Origin: Anoplolepis gracilipes
Lineage: Eukaryota; Arthropoda; Insecta; Hymenoptera; Formicidae
Assembly: GCF_047496725.1 (NCBI RefSeq)
Contig: NC_132986.1
Coordinates: 184,501 to 248,500 of the forward strand
Length of the DNA: 64,000 bases
Direction: 5' to 3'
The position numbers were made by a program, and so were the translations under genes. Below the pieces are notes generated by a model. It saw nothing but the letters and a program-made list of their open reading frames with translations, had not been told where the DNA came from and did no database searches. Positions 51,480-63,423 of this stretch are shown in pieces. Within the stretch, counting starts at the first letter, position 1. Every line of letters starts with the position of its first letter.

Positions 51480-54400
51480 GAGGAAGACTCGTCAAATAAG
51501 CTATCGAAAATTAGTTGATTAGTTGATTCGATAGATAATAATTAATGTCGAAAATTGATTCAAGTGGATATATGAAGCGTCGTAGGTTGCGACACGCATT
51601 CCTGAGAATTTCCAAGGAAACTTGTGCATCACCATCTCGCAGGATAGACGCAGGATAGACGCACGAAGCACCATCGTAATCTTAATTCAATTTGAGAGCT
51701 CGACGTTGCAGGAGTCCCTTTCATGATAATCTCCGCCGGAAATACTAGACGCACGGCCGAAACTTCACGGCTCTAACGCGATTTTCAAGTAAATTTCACT
51801 CGTCGACATTGCCATTACGGTGACACGCCATAGCTCTTAGTCGGAGAGAGACTATCAGGAGGATTCACCTCCCGTGTATATCTTATGTTAAATGTGAAAC
51901 GTTCGATAAAAGAAATGCTTTACAATACGCAGTTTTAAAACAGAATTGATATAAAATATCAATTGAGATATCAGATTGAATAATCTCCCCGGAGATTATA
52001 TAATTCATTATGATAAACGATAAAGTAAAATAAACTTAAATCTAGCAGAATCAATTGGTATAAAATCTTATTACTAGATTATTAAAGACTTATCAAAGAC
52101 GTTTGGTTGATATACATAAATAAATACTATTAAAAGGAAAAAATGTTTATTAAAGAGAAATTTACCTGATTTATATGGCCGACATCTCCGCTTAAACTTG
52201 GATGACAGTTTGTGCAAAGTAGACGGATCCTTCGGTGTCTCGTTAGTCCTCAACATCTTTCTTAAAATAATCCAACATTGTATTCTCCTAGACTAGACTC
52301 GAAAAAAATTAGATACTCAAATAGATATATAGTCAGCATGTTTATTGTCACAAGCACGCATCTTAAAATATATGATCGCTGCATCGCTCCCGAAATGACG
52401 TTACATTACACACATTGTTCAGATAGTTGATAACAAATCTCGTTAAAAAATGAGTGGACTGATGGGAGACGATCCGCAAGGGAAAGCGGACCATCTTAAA
52501 ATTTCCGTAGCGAGGATCCTTTTAGCAAATTACAAAGTTATCGGAAAACTCTCTCGAAGGAAGACACGCCTCGCGGCATTATATTTAATAACGTCCAATA
52601 AACGTTACTCTCTCCACCGCACTGCTTCTTCTTTTTCCCCTTCTTTTTCATTTTTTCATTTTTTCATTTTTTCATTTTTTCATTTTTCCATTTTTTTTTT
52701 TTTTTTTTCGTAGCTCCTCGTTTCACTCTTTCACTCTACTCGTCCCATTTCCCCCTCCATCTCTCTGTTGCTGCATTTTCTTTTTCCCTTTCGGCTTTTG
52801 CCGCTAATTTTCTTAGTTGCGTGTCATATTAAAACGATCGATTCTCTCGCTGCGCGATGTAACATCTCATCAGGGACAGATTCATCTCTCTCGCATCATG
52901 TACCGAATAACCGATATCGACCACTTTCAGTCTGGACGCGAGTCGAATAAACGGCTGCTGCCATTAACCATGAGAGTCCCGCGGCGTGACATAACAGAAA
53001 TTTGTACGCCCGCCTCGCTCGCAAAAGCTTGTAGCTTTTATGTCGATTACATTAACACGTTGTCGTACTGTGATATTTTTTTGTTCGTAAAAAACACAAC
53101 GAATCCCTCGACAGTTTTACACACAAATTGCTTCGTCGAAAATACATTGTCTTCCATTAGTACATTTCACATTTCTTGCGTAATAATCCTTTAATTGCAT
53201 TGTAAAAGTTGATTTTAACATTACCATTTAAGATTAATGAGACTTTCGCGCTTCTACTTTTTTTCATTTTATTCTACATTTCTAAATTTATATAAAATAT
53301 AAATCTATCTGAATACAAAAAATAAATTTGTCATTTAAATAATTGATTTTATTGCATATATATTTGCTAATTGCTTGTTTCGCTTTTACCAGACGATTTT
53401 TGAATTAAAAAAAAAATTCTATATTATGTATTTTACTTAGTTAAATTTGTATTTTTGTCAAAACCTAGTCTGCTGAAATCTCAACTGGACGAACCGCAAT
53501 CAGTTTTGACACGCGGAATTTTTTCTGCAAAACGATTGGATGAATGGTGTCGAGAGTGAGTGGAACGTTTACACAACGTGTTGAAGCCATGTTTTAACTA
53601 TGTTAAAGAAGCGCGAAACGACTTTGCGAGCAAAAAGTCGCAAAAGGAGAGTAGTCATGCGAAACGGAACGTAACCGGTGCGCCAGGATGGGACAGCAGT
53701 ATTTATAGTATGGATTGTGTCTGCTTGGCAGTTCGCCATCGGATGAACGTCTACGGAGAGCCTCCTTATGGGAAGCGCAAGTATAGCCGCGAGTTCTATT
53801 GATAACTATTGTCTTCTGTATTTATTCGCGAATCGGATATTCCTGTTTCTTCGCGATTCTTCAAGTACCATTTTAGGTAAAAAAAAAAAAAAAAAGAAAA
53901 AAAGAAAAGAAAAAATTGTATCCTGACTCAAAAGCGTGGTAGAGCCTTGGCATGTACACAGACAATGACGATGGTTTCCATGCCGAAGCTGCTGCAGCAG
54001 CAAAAATGAATCACGATCGAGCTCGATACTCGTTCGCAAGCGCCGATCTGGCTTTTATTAGACTGGCTGACACGAGGATCACTGCCAAACTAGGATCGCG
54101 AACAATGGCTTCCACGTATCGGATCGACCGAGCGAAAATAACCACGATTGCTCGAGCTTCCTATTGTCCTCTTTTATTTATTTCTTTTTTCTATTAGAAA
54201 AAGTAGAAAGAGGAAAAGAGTGGGCATTTGGTGGCAATTTTCCTCCTTTTTTTCTTAAATAATAATTAAAAGAGATCCGCCATGAATAAAAGCAAATTTT
54301 AAGAAATATATTTGCAAAGTAAACAAATCTAAGAACGCGAGAAGAAAAAAAAAAAAAGAGACAAAAATATCATCGAAAAGTGTATGTCTCTGTTGTAGAA

Positions 54401-56200
54401 AACGGATCAAAGTGATATAGTACGATTGATATTATGATTCCAAAATGATGTCTCTGAAAATATTTGTCTTGCGTGCCCAGAATCCGTCCCCGTTCATCCA
54501 GATTTCCTCATTCCTTAACTTCCGAGATTCTCAAGCGATCTTAAGACGCAATCTGTGTTTTACTCCCATCTCGTTCATCCTGTACAACACGTGTAATATG
54601 TCGAAGGAATTTTTCTTACATGCAATCGGTTCAAAAAAAAAAAAAAAAATTTAAATAACAAAATGCGGGGACATTAATCGGATCTTTTATTTCGGAAGAA
54701 AAAAATTTTGCTCTAGAAATGAGTTGAAAAAATAAAAAGAATTTTGCTCAAAATTTTATAAATTAATTATTTTATAAGTAGCAACAACATATTATATATT
54801 ATTGAAAGATGATATGTTGGTGATAATCTTTTACTTCCAACGCCTTATTTATACAAGCAAAAGTCTTGAAGTAATGTTTCTTGGAAAATATATTTTACAT
54901 CCCCTCTTTCATCGCCTCCTCTCTTCACTGCCTATAAAAAATGCTAAATGCGCCGTTCCGTCGTTCCGACCTTTACCTGCTACCAAGTGCAGCGCGATGA
55001 ATAGCGCCGCCATTGTTACCGTTTTAGCTTTTTTCATCGATTACCGTTACCCCAAAGAGAGTGAAGCTTAGCGCCGAAGACCGTCCTTGTCTCGTATGTC
55101 CCCCATATCCCTGGGATTAGACCTGGCTTTAATACTCGACGACAAGGGATTTCGACGGGTAATTGAATCAAGACACTCCGGCACATCACGTTTAAAAGTT
55201 AAAAGTGTTTGTCCTGTCGCTATACAGATTTGTGTAATTTTGCTCGGGTCATTCGCGCGCAGTGACCGACTTAATTAGAGAAACTAGATTCCAAGATAGA
55301 GAGAGTCCAGAGTAGCTTCTTAATCGTATTAAAAGATCAATCGCGAGTATTGCCTTAATTAAGTAAAGTGCTGGATAAAATAATATACACTCTCAAGTAA
55401 TCGCGAAATCAGTGTACAAATTATTTTATTATTATTATATAATTCATTATAAAATGCTTCGTTATTAGTATAAAAGAGGAAAAGACTTAATATTTAATAT
55501 AAAGAACCGAACATTGTAGATATTTTACCAGCCTTTAAATATTATGCTTATGAAATGAAATTTCATTTACTCCTTAATTTTGAATTAAACTATATTGCAT
55601 CAATTACTGTCTCATTAATAGTCTCATTAATAGTTATTTTCCGGGAACTGCTTTATTTAACTGATAGATAAAATACTTGAAAAAATGCAGGAAATATAAA
55701 ATCGCAAAATAGAATTTTGGGAGGTCATTTAATAGTCAGTTACAATCTGCACGTAAAGTGATCACATTAATCCGCAGAAACCGTATCGTATGATTATCAT
55801 GTTTGGTTTTATACATTTATGATTTGGTATTTGCGATTATTTTTCACATTCGTAGGTAGATGTAACATTTGTATTTATTTGCAAAACAGCTGACAACAAA
55901 AACTATTGCGAAATTGAAAGTAGAAAAAAAACCGCGAAATTGATAGCCAAAAAAAACCGTGAAATGAATTGATAACAAATCGCGAATTTTCCAGGAAAAA
56001 CGTAAAAATTGTGAGAATTTTCTACTTAAAAAAAGAGCAAATAAATAACCGTAAAAGTTAACTGTAATTTTTATTTTAAATAAATAAAATGCTCGAAAGA
56101 AGAAGATATCATATTTAATATATACAAGATTAAGGATTTGTTATCAACAAATAATCACACATTTCACCCTTGTGTGTTTCCAAAACGATAATAAAACGCA
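51480..56200. other. Gene-free segment
   Basis: Balanced blocks (51.55-51.87, 52.4-53.05, 53.5-54.2 and 54.9-55.3 kb) with frames of 60-125 codons that I could not relate to any protein, separated by AT-rich DNA. Confidence 0.5.
52643..52708. repeat. (CATTTTTT)n tandem repeat running into poly-T
   Basis: The octamer CATTTTTT is repeated about five times and then gives way to an uninterrupted T run, on a T/C-rich strand. Confidence 0.85.
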
Positions 56201-56208
56201 ATAACTAT

Positions 56209-56214
<6 letters not shown>

Positions 56215-56248
<34 letters not shown>
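56215..56248. repeat. TA microsatellite
   Basis: About 17 TA units in AT-rich DNA. Confidence 0.93.
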
Positions 56249-56251
<3 letters not shown>

Positions 56252-56510
56252 AGTTATATGCGCATACGACGATATTAAAGTTATTTCCTTTGATATTTGC
56301 GCTAGCACACATGCATGTTAATTCTTTCTAACTGATAAAACCGGAAGCGATATCCCCTTTTTTGTGTCAGCTGGTCCGTACTTAGATGTGTCGATTCGGC
56401 GAGATCCGGGTTTTGATCTATCGCGCGGAAAGATCCGATCAACCAAGTTGTCCGTGTATTCACTGCCGAACCCAAAGTCGGATGGATGAGACTCGTTCGC
56501 CTGTGGGTAT

Positions 56511-56518
56511 GTGTGTGT

Positions 56519-56584
<66 letters not shown>
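56511..56584. repeat. GT microsatellite with one GTAT interruption
   Basis: About 74 bases of GT with a single A substitution near 56523. Confidence 0.96.
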
Positions 56585-56587
<3 letters not shown>

Positions 56588-57360
56588 CCTGTGTGGTTTG
56601 TACTCGGCCGTAAAAATATCGAGCAGTTTCGAAGCTGCGCATACACATGCGCTCGTACATACGATACAAGAGACCACACGAATTTGTGAATAGTAACGGC
56701 GCACAATATTTTGTCAACGTGTCAAGATTCATCAGCGAGATGATTAGTGGAAACGTATCAATGTTTTATTGCGACACCACGCGAAAAATAAAATTGACAT
56801 TAATAATAAACGTCATATAGCGGATAAAAGTGTATCGTGATTCTTTTACGAGAAAATGGTAATATTGTACATCAACGATATATGTATATACAAATATTAT
56901 ACGGTAATAACGAAAAATTATTAAAGGATTAAAATGCAATCTTTCGCATTAATGTCCGCGCATTCATTTGGCGCGATGCATTCATGCAAGCTCGCCGCTA
57001 AAGCGACAGCCCCCATGGATGATCCGTGCATCGTACATAGCGAGCGATATTTAACGTGGGCGAGAAAGCTAGGTAGGTCACAGGCTGTGTAAAAAGCCGC
57101 GCGCATGCATACATGTGGATACATAATTCGCAAGGCGATTTCCCGGCGCCGGCCTCAAAGGAGCAGCCAGGTGAAGTGTATACTCCGTACTCGGCGCGAG
57201 GCCACCTTCGCGCACGCACGAGTAGTCAGGTGGCATCGGGCATCGGGGCGCAAAGCGGTTATTTTTAGTTCAATTTGTCGCTCGAACGGTACCATAAAGC
57301 CGAGAGCGCGCCTCGTTATACATACATATACACATGTGTGTACCATCCGTGACAGAACAA

Positions 57361-57402
57361 GGGGGGGGTGAGAAAGGGGGTGGAGGGAGGGGAATGATGG
57401 GG
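57361..57402 (+). other. G-quadruplex motif on plus strand
   Basis: G runs of 8, 5, 3, 4 and 4 with loops of 7, 4, 1 and 6 bases. A minus-strand motif lies 200 bases downstream at 57606-57627. Confidence 0.6.
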
Positions 57403-57605
57403 TTCACCTCGTACATACGAGCTTTTACGTGAGCGTGTGTGCGAATAAACGTCGCCGAGATCGTTAAAAGCGTCAACTAGTTACCGCGGCGAAACTTTCG
57501 CTTTGCGCGACAGTTTTAATGCGCAGGAACGCGTGCGAGGGGATTACTTTATAATTCCATGAAAAGCAAATTCCCATCATCATTGGGCATAAAGATGCCC
57601 TTCCT

Positions 57606-57627
57606 CCCCCGCCCTCTCCCGCTACCC
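57606..57627 (-). other. G-quadruplex motif on minus strand
   Basis: C runs of 5, 3, 3 and 3 with spacers G, TCT and GCTA. Confidence 0.55.
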
Positions 57628-59049
57628 ACTCTTGGTTTACGGCCCGCGACGGTCCCTTGGGAGCCGAACGTTGCGAGGATTAACTCTTAACTGTACTGAC
57701 GTTGTGGCGCGAATTCCCTCGACCGTGTAACCGTATTAAAAGTTAGGAAAACTGTTTTTACCAACATTTCCGAAGAAAAGGATTCCTGCGAAATAATTTA
57801 CAAAGTCTATAAAAGGGTGCATCACAATTTATCGCTGACCCAAAAAATATTTCGACGAAATGTTTATATATGCGTTTGAATACTTTTCAATTTTAATATT
57901 CTTTCTATTAATACAATAGAAAAAGACATTTTTAAATACATAGGTCACTGCGGAATGTTACAATACACATTTTCTTTAACATCCAAATTATGCACGTGCA
58001 ATGTATTTTGACCTAAGTATAATAATAATATATTAAAATAAAAATAAACAGAATTTCAATTATATCACGATTCAATAAGATAGATATAACATTGAATAAT
58101 AGCGGCAGCATAAATGAAGTCAATCGGAAATAATCCCAAATGTTCCCGCGAGATTAAAATACCAAATTAATTATATATTATCAAAACGTGATTAAATTTA
58201 ATATTAATAAAAATATATTAATATAACGCAAAAATATAATGCAAGAATTAATGACATTTTCTGCAATTGCAACACAATTTTTAACGCAACACGTTAGCAT
58301 ATCTGTAAGAAAAGGATTTAAGATTTATTATTATTTTATTTTATTTATTTTATTTATGTTTACTATTTAAATTCAAATCACTTAATAACAATAATAATAA
58401 CTTACTATCTTCTACTTTTAATACAATCAGTCAAACGGAAAGTATCTATAATATTCGCAGCCATATTCATTTTAAATATTTGAGATTATTTCTGATTTTT
58501 ATTACTGCCCATAGCAATCCATAGGAATATATTTTATACCTCATCATTTGCATCAACGTTATTCCTCGTTATACGAAATGATAGTAAAAGCCATTTTCAA
58601 AAATCCATTTAATAAATTACGCGTTGTGTATAATATTTATCGCCAACATATGTGTGTATACATAAAAAGTATATATACCATACATATAGTAGGACGCATA
58701 AAAATATAAAAAGGAATTGAAAAAAAACTTTTGTAAATTCGAGAAATTACTTATTGTAAATAGATACTTTTCCATTACCTTTGTTTTATCATAAACGAAA
58801 ATTCTGCCGAGTGCGCAAGCAGATGAGAGTCTCGGACGCGAATAGGGGGGTTAATTTTCGCACAGTCAGTATTTGCTTGCGCGCGGGTTTTTCTTTCTCT
58901 CACCGCTCTCGCCGGCATCGGCATCTCGACGAGCGCGGTTATGCGTACATATATATATGTATAATACATAGGCGAGCGCGAATCAAAATCAATAAGCCGA
59001 TTATTGGCCCGTGCTGAGCGGAGATTACGTCGTTTTGAATTGACATCGC

Positions 59050-59122
59050 CGACGCGTCGGGACGCGAGGCGAGGCGAGGCGACGCGAGGCGACGCGACGC
59101 GTCGCGACGCGGCGCGACGCGC
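59050..59122. repeat. GACGC/GAGGC pentanucleotide array
   Basis: About 14 pentamers of GCGAC, GCGAG and GCGGC type with period 5, inside the CpG-rich island that precedes the 60.3 kb gene. Confidence 0.85.
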
Positions 59123-59299
59123 GAGTGCGATTCAATCCCGCGGGCTTACCGCGCGACAGGCGGACATCCGTCCCAGTTTCTTTTTTCACCGAGTCCGACG
59201 GTCCGACGTCCGACACGTCCCGCGAAAGCAATATGGCGCACGCTCTCCACGCTCTGACCTCGCTCCTCGCTCCCGCTCTCGCGCGCGCGCGCCTTTTCT

Positions 59300-59324
59300 C
59301 CCCCTCACCCCTCACCCCTCACCC
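59300..59324 (-). other. G-quadruplex motif from a CCCCTCA tandem
   Basis: Four C runs separated each time by TCA, a regular heptamer repeat. On the complement this gives a quadruplex with three equal 3-base loops. It lies at the 3' edge of the CpG island. Confidence 0.65.
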
Positions 59325-59473
59325 ATCATCCTTGCCACGCGAGCACAACTCGACATTTAAAATTCAGACAGCTATGAAAGACAACCGGCTCGTTTTCCAC
59401 ATAATTTCACCTCCTTTCATGTAACACGTATTTATTACCACATGCCGGAAGAATTTATCAATAGTGGCGCGAA

Positions 59474-59479
<6 letters not shown>

Positions 59480-59508
<29 letters not shown>
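59480..59508. repeat. TA microsatellite
   Basis: About 14 TA units between the GC-rich island and the 60.3 kb gene. Confidence 0.93.
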
Positions 59509-59513
<5 letters not shown>

Positions 59514-60303
59514 TATAATGTCAAAAACTGTCGTCATGCGGCGCCACCGTACAAAGTGGTTACAAGTTACAATGATCATAGACTGTAAATTGTAAATTTG
59601 TTTTACAGATAGCGCGCTCCCAGAGACAAGAAGATAAAGAGAAGATGATAGTCAGACGGGTTTGTGCAGTTAATGATGAAGGATTGACGAAAAAGAATAT
59701 TTAATTTTCTCTTTTATTAATATTCTCTTCTTGTTTCTAATGAGAACGCGCGATGATGATTAATGATAAATAATGACTTAAATAATTGCTACGTTAAATT
59801 TCATCATGTGGATATGCGACTGAACATGACGAACAAAAGAGTGCGATATTTGACATTAAAGTTCTATTTGAAGATAACGAGGCAAACGTTAAATAATTTT
59901 TCACATTATATTGTAATAGTAAACATTTCTTGGCTCTCAAAATTTTTGGCGATATAAAAAATACTGGCTCCTTATATGGAACGTTATTTCAATCGCGGAG
60001 GTCTCAACAGGAAATTTAATAAACCCATTATAGTCCACATCAAATTTTTAAAACAGTCAGGTTAGAGATTATAAAAAATTCTCAATTTTTTTAATCAGAT
60101 TGTTATGTTAATTCTCGATAATTATTCTCGCAGTTTTTTAATATCTCACTTTACATTATAATATATAAAAACATGAAATATTTTGATCCTTTTAATATAT
60201 GAAACCTACATTTTACTTTATTTTATAATTTTTATTTATTTGTTTTTTTTTTTAAGAAACTTAACTTAATTAACAAGCTTAGCTTTATTTTATAATTTTA
60301 ATT

Positions 60304-60347
60304 TTTTTTTTAAAGAAGCTTAAGAACACAAGATTCAGTTTGACAAA
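60304..60347 (+). promoter_or_regulatory. Probable 3' splice site and end of 5' UTR before the start codon
   Basis: A run of T followed by TAAAG at 60302-60315 is a typical 3' splice site, so the coding ATG at 60348 probably lies in the second transcribed exon behind a non-coding first exon. If the exon begins at 60316, the in-frame TAA at 60321 makes everything before ATG untranslated. Two alternative AGs (ending 60324 and 60332) would remove that stop and allow an upstream coding exon. I found no convincing upstream coding exon. Confidence 0.45.
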
Positions 60348-61251
60348 ATGGGTCAAACTATGGGTAGAATGCCTGAAACATGGCAAGGTCTCCTGGAGGA
60401 GAGAGATCGTGTTTTACACTGGAGTTCCGAAGTCTTAGCAAGAGTACAGGATAACGTTACAAACGAGGATACGTTTTTGATGGACTATGATGACGACAAG
60501 ATTGACGGTAAAATCAATACGTGGATCAAAACTAATAAGACACGAGTTGACGAGACATTTAATAAGTTCGCGAATGCACCAAATGAAATAAAAAATGTAG
60601 TCAAAACTGGAATAGAAAAGGTGATAAATTTTATTTTTTACTAAACTTATATGTCAATAAAAAAGAATTAAAATTTTTAAGATTAAAAAATTAATTAATT
60701 TTAAGTTTTTTTTTTTTAAATTATACATATTTGTAAAATAAGAAGAACTATATATATAAATATTTCGCAAAGTTAATTTATTTAGCGCGTATTATTTAGC
60801 TTTTCGAAGAAATACAAACGAAAATGCGGAAAGATTATAGAAATGCATATAACAATATAAAGAAGTTTAACAAAAATGTGGATCAGTTGGGCGCGGACGA
60901 AAGAAAAATTCACGCTGAAATACAAAAGTTGGAGCAGGAATGCGCGGGAGACGTGCAAAAGTTTCAAAAGAAATTTGGACCATTGCGAGTAAAAGTTTTC
61001 GATAACTTGAGAGCCGGAGAAAAAATGATATTCAAAGATAAAGTATTGAAAACTGATTTCATTAAAAAGGTATAAGTGCTTTTCCTAAATTCTATAATTT
61101 ATAGTTATCTCCAGAAATTCGTGTAAATATGAAATTATGTCTCTTTAAGGTGTACGATATTGATCACAAATATTCTGCCGATTGCACGAAACGGATCGAC
61201 AAAATGCTCAAAGATTTCGAGAAAAGCGCGACAAAATATGAAACGCAATGA
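60348..61251 (+). CDS. Three-exon gene for an unrecognised 214-residue charged helical protein
   Basis: I do not recognise the family. The model joins exons 60348-60620 (91 codons), 60800-61069 (90 codons) and 61150-61251 (33 codons plus TGA). Both introns are phase 0, begin GT and end AG (donors GTGATA and GTATAA; acceptors TTATTTAG and CTCTTTAAG), and the frame stays open across both joins. The start ATG has a good insect context (ACAAAATGG), and an in-frame TAA at 60321 limits upstream extension. The product is rich in Lys, Asp, Glu and Asn, with few prolines and only two cysteines (C139, C193). Residues 80-150 and 180-214 look strongly helical or coiled-coil-like. There is no obvious signal peptide or membrane segment. 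Sequons at N36 and N63 would matter only if the protein were secreted. Gly2 (MGQTMG) is a weak possible myristoylation context. Codon use and GC content stand out from the AT-rich flanks. Splice structure is well supported; function is unknown. Confidence 0.85.
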
Positions 61252-61369
61252 AAATGATGACTAACGTGCGATTAAAAAAATATATCATTAATTAAATGTC
61301 AAATCATATCGTCAGGTTTTCATATATGTGATCGACTAATGTTATTATAAATGTTGACGAAAACTCTAT

Positions 61370-61375
61370 AATAAA
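61370..61375 (+). terminator. AATAAA polyadenylation signal of the 60.3 kb gene
   Basis: A canonical AATAAA lies 119 bases after the TGA and is followed by a T-rich stretch and TGTCTTGTTTTT, a suitable downstream U/GU-rich element. This supports the 3' end of the gene ending at 61251. Confidence 0.6.
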
Positions 61376-62867
61376 TTTTTTTTTTTGAAATATTTTGTCT
61401 TGTTTTTTTATTATTTTGTCATTTTTTCACCCGAAATTATTATGCAGATTGGAAAAAGTTTACTCGGGACTAATATTTTTTAATAAATTTTCAATAAATT
61501 AAATTTTGAACAAATTTAATAGATATTTAAAATTGAGAACTTAATTATAAAGATATACATTTATATTTAAAAAAAAAGTTGCAAGGATTGAATTAAACGA
61601 TGAAATTTAATTTAATTACATTATTATAGATGAAAATTTCAATAAAAAGTTATACACAAGTACTCTTAATAATCCTCGAACACTCTGTAAAACCATCAGA
61701 TTTCTCTCTGCTTCCCGGATTGCGTCATATATTCATTCAGATCTTCGAGATGTGATCGACATATTCGTATTTAGTATCAATTACCATCAATATCATAGAA
61801 TTATTTTTGCGATTCGTTAAATAGAGTATTTTCGTGCGTACTCGTGATTCTCTCTTATAGTAATTCTACGACACCGTACATTCGAAACGAAAATAACGAG
61901 AACAGGAAAGAGAGGCAAAAACAAAACCCTGTTATCAACTTAGTTGAGATAGGCTCTCCCGGAGACTCTCATGATCGGGAAAGTATGACGAAGCAAGTGG
62001 TTTTACTCTTAGACGCCTACGCGACGTTCCAGGAACGTGTCGTTTGTAATGTACCAAGATACCGTGATGACATACTTGTGTAATATAATTAGTACCAGAA
62101 TAACTGAATCACTTTTAACTCAACAAATTTATATTTCCATATAAGAACCGATATTCACTCAATTATCAAATTAAATTATTATACATTGATTGAATTCATT
62201 TATGTATTTTAACATTTCTAAAATATTCGACACTTTTAAGGCAAATAGAATTTATAGCACTTAAATACTGTGTACTATTTAATTTTGAAATATAATAAAT
62301 TCGAGCCAAGCATGTATATTGATGGAACCCCTATCTTAACAAAATTTTCAAAATTTATTAGTGCTGTCAATGTAGTTTGTATTAAAGCAAAATATATAGA
62401 GCGTTCAAATTATGCTGCTCATCCTCTGATGCATCATACGATTTTGACCCTGTTTGAAAGCTGTAGTAATATAATTTACACATCGCGAAAACTGAACTCT
62501 CATATATATCACCCCATATAATGTCAATATTTACATAATAAAAAATAGAGAATAAAATACAGATTGTAAATATAAAACAAAATGTGGAAGACAATCATTA
62601 TAGATTAAAGTATATCTCATCATCAATAAAATTGAAGTAAAATATATTCAATATAATATATTCCGAGAATAAGACATAAATCGTTAAGTAATTAATTAAT
62701 TAAATTCACTCACGGAATTAAGCAAGCTAATGATCCTTTCCATTGCAATTTGTGCAATTAAAAACTTGAATGATGAAAGATTATTGAGAGAATGATCCCC
62801 TCTGGAAATATTCTCTATATACTTTAAAATAAATCGATACGAACCTGAACGCGAGATTGATGATGTA

Positions 62868-62907
62868 ACGCGCCGCCGCGTCACGCCGCGCCTCGCCGCG
62901 CCGCGCT
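62868..62907. repeat. GC-rich GCCGC/GCCTC tract
   Basis: A 40-base tract of CGCCGC/CGCCTC words. Its reverse complement resembles the array at 59050-59122, so the two flank the gene at 60348-61251 in opposite orientation. The surrounding DNA is AT-rich. Confidence 0.7.
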
Positions 62908-63402
62908 CTCGACTCTCGAGATATCTCGACACAATGTGGCTGACAATGTGAGCCATAGATATACGAAACATATACGCCCTCTGTGGACATAAAAACGTGG
63001 CCAATGTCCAAGAATGTTCTCAATGGATAACGCATAATGTGCACAGTTTTGGTTGCGATCCGTGCTATGTCCACAAAATTTATTATCACATTTTGCTTAT
63101 TCATTTTCATTTTAAAATAATTTGTTATTTCTCCACACTGGCAATAACTTACTTTTAATATCAAATAACCAAGTAAATATTGTCAATATTCTAATTTTGC
63201 CAATAATAACTTGATTTTTTCTAATTCTATTTCTTTTATTAAACACTATTTTTCCATTCTACATTTTATAAATTAAAACTTATTTTATATGAAAAAAAAA
63301 TTTTTTTCAACAATTTAATAATTTAGAGTATTATATTGTTTCACAAATACAATAATAAACTTTTAGATATCGATAGATTCAAATGAATGAAATAAAGATC
63401 AG

Positions 63403-63423
63403 ATATATATATATATATATATA
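63403..63423. repeat. TA microsatellite
   Basis: About 10 TA units in the AT-rich right end of the window. Confidence 0.9.

Larger units (their letters stand above)
56600..59000. other. Gene-free segment, GC-rich left part
   Basis: 56.9-57.72 kb is CG-rich with two quadruplex motifs; 57.75-58.75 kb is AT-rich and featureless; 58.78-59.0 kb leads into the CpG-dense island. Confidence 0.5.
59000..59340. promoter_or_regulatory. CpG-dense island, possible promoter of the 60.3 kb gene
   Basis: About 340 bases rich in CG, including the pentanucleotide array and an alternating GC run (59279-59291). It lies 1 kb upstream of the start codon and on the correct side for a promoter with a non-coding first exon. 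A good acceptor (TTGTTTTACAG ending 59608) lies between the two. Linkage is inference. Confidence 0.3.
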
